26,292 nt of DNA from Beroe ovata (taxonomy: Eukaryota; Ctenophora; Nuda; Beroida; Beroidae): positions 66,899-93,190 of the forward strand of contig CAMPET010000084.1 in assembly GCA_946803715.1 (NCBI GenBank), written 5' to 3'. Under the pieces are notes generated by a model. It saw only the letters and a program-made list of their open reading frames with translations, was not told where the DNA came from and searched no databases. Position numbers and translations under genes: made by a program. Below, piece by piece: positions 12,401 to 21,400 of this stretch (position 1 is the first letter of the stretch; each line of letters begins with the position of its first letter).

Positions 12401-15400
12401 CGGCAAAACAGAATCTGTCCAGGTTCGTTCGACCCCAACCTTATCATTGTTATCCGAAGGAAATCATAACGTATCGTTATTCAATATCGTATCATTACGT
12501 ATCGCTATTCAATATCGTATCATTACGTATCGCTATTCAATACCGTATCATTACGTATCACTATTCAATGATTCATCAGGGAGTGATGAAGCTTGTGGGG
12601 GACGTTATCGGACGAAGTATATTCACCAGTAAGATTTGTACTATTGGCGTTGGAAACTGGGGTAAGACTTGGAGACGAGAGATGCTACTCAACAAGAATA
12701 GGGTAAGATGCGTGATTAATTGCGTGATATTGCGCGATTACATATTGCGTGATGCGTATTGCTGGAAATTGGTGAAGCAAAATATCATGAAAACTTGGAT
12801 GCTAAAACACTGCCACTACTTGTATGAAAGTTTGAACAATACTACCGAAAGCTGCAACGAACTAATTATGCGTCAACAATGAAAAAATGAACCCTTGAAA
12901 AGATCATGACCATGACGAGTTGAGTGGTGTCAATGTCGACATCATTCTCAATGAGTTGCTGAATCACACACTGTACTGTGCACTGAGATAATTACGCGTG
13001 AAAATCACGTGTGACAATTACACATACCAACATGTGTGACAAATTACACATGTTCGTGTGTGAGCAATGTTCGAATATTCTCGCAGATATCGAACTCTCA
13101 GGACCTTGAAGACTTAGTGAGTGTCCATACAGAATGCATTTCACAGTGAAAAACTCATTCTACACTTTCTTGCTAAAACGCTATCGAATCCTTGAAAAGG
13201 GGTCTGCAATTTATTGTGTGGGGAAGGGATGGATGTTTTCTGCCTTCGCAGCCACTATCCTTGTCGATCAGCCTTCTTCTTATCATCAACCGCTAACTAC
13301 ATTTATCGGCACTGTTTTTTGCGGCATATTGCTTAGCATACATTGTCGGGTGTTAGAATAAGGTGCTATAGAATAAGGTGCTATTATAGAATTAGGTGCT
13401 TCTATAGAACTAAGTGCTAAAGGTGTCACTCACACCCCCCTCTCTCAGCACCCCCAATCACGGGAACCGATGGTGAACTACACGGTGGATGCCCCGGCCA
13501 AGGGATACGCCACTCTCGACCCTAACCACACCCACCACTTCCTGGTGGACGATGGTGAGTGAGGTTATGGCAGCACTCAGTCGGAATTGTAATTGGGGTC
13601 ATTGATTACATTGACTCAGATTTGATTGGGGCAGGTGTATCCATCGCCTAAACAAACTGTGACATTGAGCTACCACAACAAGTCCTTTTCAACCTTCTGA
13701 CACGATGAAATTCCAATATCTGAGTCAAATAACAATGACATTGTCTTTTCCTTCAGGCACAGCCGAGAAAGAGGGTATTGAGATAGATTTCCGAGGCGAG
13801 TTGGAGTCCCTGATCTGTAACATGTTCACTAAGGACGGAGTTTCGTTGCCCATGGTAACCATCATGATCGAGGGAGGCATGCAGAGTATTGACCAGGCCG
13901 TCAGCACACTCCGGAAAGGTGGGAAATGAAAATGTCACTGGATCCGGATAAGATTGTGATATCTGAATCGGGGACTCGAACCCTTTGTTCAGATAAAGAT
14001 CATATCGTTTTCCAAGTAAAAATTGAGGGGCGCAAAACTCAATTTATAATTTGAAGACTCGTCATTAATCTGAATTATCGCAGGAAAAACGCTGGTCGTG
14101 TGTAAGGGGAGTGGAAGAGCTAGTGACATTCTATGTTACGGTTACGAACACAGCATTGAGGTGGAGAGAGAAGTGGATGGGTAAGTGTGACCGTGGAAAT
14201 GGTGATCATCATTATTAGTAGGGCTATCTAGGAAATATTACTTATCTATTATTGTCCATGAGAGTGACGAAATGATCAACATTCATAGTATGTGTAATCG
14301 GAATGGATGTGAATCATGGGACAGATTTTCGAAACTATAACAAGGAAGAAGTCGCTCCATATGTTCACCGCAATGCCAAACATATCTCGTTTCCAGGGTG
14401 ATGGTGAAGGAGCGGACTCTAACAGACGCATGCCACGCGGAGATGATCAAACTGATAGAGAAAGATTTCAGCAAGTACAAAGCTCAGGGAATGTATGAGA
14501 AGATGATGGATGCTGTCATGGAGATTAGCACGTACAGGAAAACGGTAACTTAGCAACAGCCCAGCTCCTCGAACTATGAATCACTAGATTCTTTCTGCAA
14601 TTATTCTGGAAGTTTACGCATATTTTCCGCAAAATATATCGCGAATCCCCTCATACTTCAATTCACCCCTCTATCTACCCCTCTCCTCCAGGTCACGATA
14701 TTCAGTATCCACAACCCCGAACCCCTGGACTTCTACATCCTCTCTTCCCTTATGCAAAGCTCAGCTGGAGGCGCCACCAGGATGAGACAGATGAGACTGG
14801 CCATCACCTGGGGCCACGCCAAGGTTGCGAGAGAGTTTATTTTTGCAAGGAAAGAGTACAAGTTCTCGGTAAGAGATTTGAATCGAAATACGAGAAGTAA
14901 ACCGTATGAGAACATCATTTTTGTCCTCTATCGGAAGACTTGAACTAAACTTCTATTCTCTGATGACAGGCAGAAGAGTTGAACAGTCTCCTACTCTTCT
15001 CAATCATCAAACAGAGGACAGAATTTGTTAAACTTCTCATCGATTACGGTGCCAACGTACGAGAGGTGGGTTATAATCAGCAACAGATGTCCAAATCCGA
15101 AACCTTCGCCAAAAAGCTAATATAAATCCATGGCATTAAATCTGAAATGATCACCTTGACAACCACTCCTCTTCCCAGTTTGTGACACAAGCCCACATGA
15201 CCCGGCTATTCAACGAGTTACGAACAAGCACGGGAGGGTACAGGCTTCTCCAGGAGAAGAGAAAGAAAGAGAAGCAAAACAGAGGGGTGAGATTATCTTC
15301 ATGAAAAACTAATTTTCCTTTTTGAGCGGGAGCAATCGAATAAATACCTGATTCCCATTCCGCTAGTTTATGCATGGATACTTGAGCATGAAAGAAGCAT

Positions 15401-18400
15401 GAAACACATATCATAATATGTAAAAGCATCCTTGAATCTTATGTAAGAGCATCTTTGAATCTATATGATAATAATCACAGTTCAAATGATTTTCTTCATC
15501 TTGAAGCATGTATCCCCCTTTCTTTTAGAGGTTCCGCATATCAATCAGGGGCAAAAGCAATCGAGGCGTAAGTGATGAAGTGACTCGCTAAGTGACTCAA
15601 TATTATACTATCATCGTGTGCTAAGTGAATCAGTATACTTTTGTGCTAAGTAGAAAAGTCGCTGGATCGAAGTGATCAATACATTCACGCTGGTCAAACT
15701 TTCATTGAGGTTGTCCTTTTCCTACGACAATCACGCCATGAGGATTCACGAAGATTGCCGAAAACCACTGAAACTGAAGCCTTGCTTGTGGCCTCTGCTA
15801 TGCTATACATTATCGAGGATTTTTGCTTACCACCCTGTCTTTTTTGTTGAATATAGCTAAACGAAAGATGATATGAACAATCGAAACACTTCCCAATATC
15901 AGTCGACACAAGTACCGACACATAAACTGACATCAGGTACTTCTCTCGGATGTCGGCTCTATTCTCAACCTCATCATGCAAGGATCGTACAAGAGCGTCT
16001 TCTGTGACCCGAAATACAACGAGCTAGCCCAGGGTGACGAGACTTTCGAGGTGAGAAAAGTCAGGTCTCCAATCATCCATTCTTCCAATGATTTCATCTA
16101 ATAGCAAATCTGAAGAGTTAATCCACTTAAATTAAACTAAGAATCGAATCAAAACATGAAAATTCCTCCCAGAATCCCTTTGATCTGATGACAATCTACT
16201 CGTGTTTCTCGGACTGCCAGTCCATGGCCCTACTCTTCTGGGAGAATTGTCGCACTCCCATGGCAACCGGGCTCGTCTCACACAAGATATACATGTTCCT
16301 CGATAAAATGGAGGGAAGATGGGCGAGGATGGACGAGGAAATGACAGAGAAGCTGGAAAATGCAGCTCAGTGAGTACTGACACCAGCTCACCAGTTGACA
16401 CCACTTTACCTTGACACCACTTTTCATTGATAACACTTTACCTTGACATCACTTTACCCTGACACCACTTTACCTTGACATCACTTTCCATTGATAACAC
16501 TTTACCTTGGCATCACTTTCTCTTAACACCATTCATCTTTGCCATCACGGTGTCAGGTCTAAAATCTGAACAATCAATTTCAGAATTGATTATGACGCAA
16601 TAAGGTGGTCAGTAGAACATGTCAGCTTAATCGTTTGATCAATCAATTACCCCTGTTCATGGATAAACCACTCTTTCACGTCGATTTGGCATGTCCAGCT
16701 GACTCAATTTGGCATATTTTGATGGGAATTTAGGATCAACTTGTCGTGTTGCTTCCCACTGCAGTATGGCATGACCAGGAACTGTACCTATGCATGCATG
16801 GCAATCATTAAATCATTAATCAATGAGTGTGGATCCGCCAATGTAAAACCTATCTATACGTCATGTGGCAATGACATGCTCCATGAGACTTCTCGTTTCC
16901 ATAGTAATGGAGAAACACTCTCGTTTCCATGGGAACTGAGACACATATGATCATCCTCCGCAAACCTGTTTCCCATTTCAGTGAGTTTGAGATGCTGAGC
17001 TGTGGCCTTCTCACGGCGTGTTACCATAACTACGATAAAGCCGAGTGGATCAACATCCTCACAGTACGGATGAAAGGTAGGATGTTGAGAAAAAGGGGGG
17101 TAACGGGGAGGGGAGAGAGGAGACCTTAGAACGATTGTAACTTAAGGACTTAAAAAAAGAAAAGAGGTGAAGGCTCAAAATTATTGTATCATTCCATCGC
17201 TTTTCTCACTGGGCATAACACCTATCTCATACTCTTCAGATTGGGGCAATCTATCACTGTTCGACATTGCGAGTATCACGGGGAGTAAGAACTTCATCTC
17301 CCACGCCGCATACCAGTCGTACCTCACTGACATATGGATGGGGAACATCCACGCCAGTACACCCACTTGGAAGGTAGATGGGAGTAAACTGAACAGCGAG
17401 AGAATCGAGCCGTACACTCTCAAATAGCTGTTTCTGGAACATCTGGGCCAATCAGAACATCTCGTTAACACATTCTTACTCCAATATCATTAGCAAAAGA
17501 CCATCACCTCCCACCAAAACACACTCCCTAACTCCCTAAACTGATTCCCCCGTAACTCCCCCCTTTTTTCAGCTCCTCCTCTACATCATTCCCCCTCTTC
17601 CCATCTTCCTCTCATTCAACACTCGGGTCACCAACAAAGACGGTACTCTCAAGAGGTAATCATGCTAATTATGTAATTAGCGTAAACTACCGTGTAATTA
17701 GCATAAATTATTAGCATTTATCATACTGAGTAGTAGCATAAATCCTTACTGAAAGCTACGATTCTTATTGAATTCATAATTAGCATACTAAACCATTGAT
17801 CCCAATGATGGGTGATTACAATAATTATATAATAGTTGAGAAGTCTCGAAAGTTCAAAGTAATTATAAAGTAGTGATTATTCTGGATTCACTATATTACT
17901 ATTTACTATGTGATATGTGATTATGTGTGTTCCGTAGAGGCGTTCTTAAAGGTCCACAGCGAGAGTAAGTAGCATGACGCAAGATACCAAATCTTCATCA
18001 CACGGGTGGTACGATGCATAATGATGCATCATCACCCAAAATGATGCATGACTCATCACTCATGCATGGGATGCATGGATGATCGAGTACTAAATACTCT
18101 CTGATTGATCACTTGATTAGTATCCAATGATAACCTCTTTTGAGTGCATGTTATGAAAATTGAACTGTTGTTTGACCTCATCTAATGTATAGAAGCACGG
18201 TACCATGAAAACCCACGTCATCTTAACTGCAGACTTCAACTTAGGGGCAATAACTGCAGAACTGGAAGTAAGCAAAAACGCAAGATGAAAGGCTATTTTA
18301 GTTGGAATCCCAAATTAAGTGCTCCTTCATCAACCTACCCCTTCCCTCATATCCGTTCATTGTCTAGGTTGGACACACTGACGGATCAAAATACGACCAA

Positions 18401-21400
18401 ATTCTCGGGTCGAGAGCGACTTCTTCTCTACTACACGTCGCCCGTGATCAAGTTCTTCCTCAACACCATCACTTATCTTATCTTTCTCGGTAAGTGGTGT
18501 CAAGGGAACTATTATAGGTGTAGGGTGAAAAAGTGGTGTCAAGACAAATTGTGGTGTCAAAGGAAATGGCTTGGTGTCAGGGGGAACATCGTTCTCAAGA
18601 CAAATTTTTGATGAATGAACCGTTTTTCAGGGGTGTATGTTAACGTGCTCCTACAAAAGTCAGCCACTGATTCTAGTTACTCTGGTGTCAGCGCCTCTGA
18701 TGTCTACACCATAGTCTTTGTGGTGTCAACGTTCCCAGTAGAGCTGGCTCAGGTATATAAGTCCTTGTTACCATGGAAACGGGATAAGCTTCGAAAAGCT
18801 ATGATCGAAGTTTCTACTTTCTGCCATCTTCACACATAACATACATTCACATAAACATATCATTCCAGATATTCGCAAAGCACACGAAGTCAATTACGAA
18901 GAAGTTTGCGCGACACTTCAAGAAGATATACAACTTGCTCGATTTCATCATGGTGATATTGTTTCTCTTTGGCTTCACGATTAAAGCTCGACTCGAACCA
19001 TCGGACATGAGGAGATATGATCTAACCCAATTTTCGTAAGAATATAGAAATCTCCACAGCTTTTGCCGCTCTCCGATCAAACTAGCATACATCAAAACTG
19101 ATAATTTGCTGATAATAATTATTTTCAGGACTTATCACCAGTATCGACTTATATCATCGCTCTGTTTCGCTTTCTACTGCTTCACCTTCGTGAGAATGTT
19201 CGAGATTAATTCAAAAATCGGACCGAAACTCTTTATGATCCGACGGATGTGTATCGATCTCTTTTTCTTCCTGTTTCTTCTCTTGGTATGTTCTTTCAAC
19301 TTCGAAAAAATCAGGCTCCTTAAACCCAAATTTCCGAAAAAAAATCCCGAGATCTTATCCGATCTTTTCCAGGATATTATAATTACACACACATCAACCG
19401 CCAGGTTTTTACAATGACATATTGCATAGCATCGGAAGCGCTCCTCTATCCATTCAACGATCAAAGTGTGGGGCTGACCGTGTTCAATGCGATAAAAAGA
19501 TCATATCTCAATGTGTTTGGTGAAATAGATTCAGCTGGGATGGAAACCAAGCTTATCGAAGGTAATTGACATCAACAATGACCTTTGAAAAGAGGCAAAG
19601 AAACGAGTGGTCATCTCGCCATTTTCGACAAACTGCAAGTGTCTCACAAAATCATCCCCCTCAGGTCACTGCACCTCAGACTCCTTCACAGAAACATTCG
19701 TGATGAGCAGTCAGGCAAAAGCTGGTGCGTTCGTGGAGTCGCTTAAAGAAATAACAGAGTGCTCCAACATGACGATAGATGTGATGAAAGAGACAACAGT
19801 GGGAGAGGTAAGTGGTGTCGAAGAAAGATCAGGTGCCAAGCCAAAAAACAGTGTCAAGCCAATAAAATGGTGTCAAACCAAAAAATGGTGTCTAGGAAAG
19901 AAGTGGTGTCAATCAAAAAAACTGGTGTCAAGCCATGAATGTAGTGTCAAGCAAAAGATGGTGTTAATAACCTAACTCCCCCTCCTCTCACAGATTAACT
20001 ACTACATAACATTCGTGCTGCTGTGTTGTTATCTACTCTTTGTGAATATCATGTTGATCAACTTGCTCATTGCAATCTTCTCAAACACCTACGCGGACAC
20101 CGAGGCAAAGTCGGGTTAGCAACCGAATCTTCCAACTTGAAATGGCATTCCATTCTCGGACGAAATTAAGATTATTTCCACAATATAAACGCAACAACGA
20201 GGAAAAAAATGGTTAAGGGCACTAAATTGTCAATCCCCCAGGAATTATCTACAAGACACAACGAGCCGAGGTCATCCTACAGTTTAAGGAACGGCCCTGG
20301 CTTCCCAATCCTCTTTCTCTGGTTTACTTCCTCATACTTTTCATCAAGAAAATTTGTGACAAGTGTCTCTGTAAGAAGAAGCAACATCGGAGTCAGATTA
20401 AGAAAGGTAGGATGAGGATGTAACTAATAGCCCATATTTCCAAAGATTGGACTGCCCTTCCAAGGAAATCAATCCTATCGATAAGCATCTCATCAGTCTA
20501 TCGCGAAATACTTAATTCACGAATATTTGTCTCAAAAACCCACGAAAGACAATCTTTAGTGACACCCCTCATTTCAGTGAACACACAAACTGCATCATTC
20601 AACGCTTTCCGGGCATCGCTCATAGAGGCTGAGTGTGTGGGCATATGGATTGCGAAGAAGAAAGCGAAAGCAGTTTCTGTGACGTCACTTCTAGAAAAAC
20701 TACACTCGTGAGTATTGACCAAATACCCCTGAAATCGAGCTCAACCTCTAAGAGTCCATCACTTATGTTATCAGATCAACCTCTACTGAATCTAACTCCC
20801 GGCAGTGCCTGCCCCTTCAACAATACCCATCTTATCACACACCACCCCCCTTCAGGAAGTTCACTCGGCTCGAGATCACCGTTGACAGAGTTGAGAAGGT
20901 CATGAAACTGTCGGGGAACTTTGACACTCCGCAACTTAACTCGGGGGAGGGAGGAGGGGAGAGTAGGGGGCAGGGCGCAGGGTCGCACGATCAGATCCCA
21001 CTTCATTCCTTCGCAAGAATTTCACCTTACGGAGGTAGGGCTGGGAAATGCAATGAGTCATTGAGTCAAGGATTGATAGTTTTTGTGCGAGAAAGAGTTA
21101 TCGATTTCTCAAAGGTGTCAACTCTAAAAACTCACTATTACGCTAAACTACACAAACACGTTATAATGCACATTTCACCCCCAAGTGTCACGTGTTAGAA
21201 CACGTTTTACCCTCACTTGTCACGTGTCAGAACACGTTTTACCCCGTACTTGTAACGTGACAGGCTCGGGAGACGTTGCCAGGACAACCGTTCCTGACGA
21301 CAAGGTACGGTGGGAAGTCCTCCACGAGTGGTACGATCCTATGGAGTTCACAGATGAAAACGTGGAGGAGACAGACTCTAACGATATGTGAGGAAGTGAA

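Noticed and set aside
12328-12882. 184-codon open frame on +
   Set aside because: Only 12580-12702 matches TRPM. The rest reads through intron DNA and the 28-bp minisatellite.
13955-13992. tRNA-like GGTTCGAGTCC on the - strand
   Set aside because: The T-stem pairs at only about three positions and no D or anticodon arm can be placed at tRNA spacing.
18231-18270. Possible extra microexon between exons 20 and 21
   Set aside because: Its possible borders change the phase, and exons 20 and 21 already join in frame.
19607-19975. 122-codon open frame with repeated Trp-Cys-Gln
   Set aside because: Exon 26 plus read-through into the R5 repeat; the repeated residues are translations of GGTGTCAA units.
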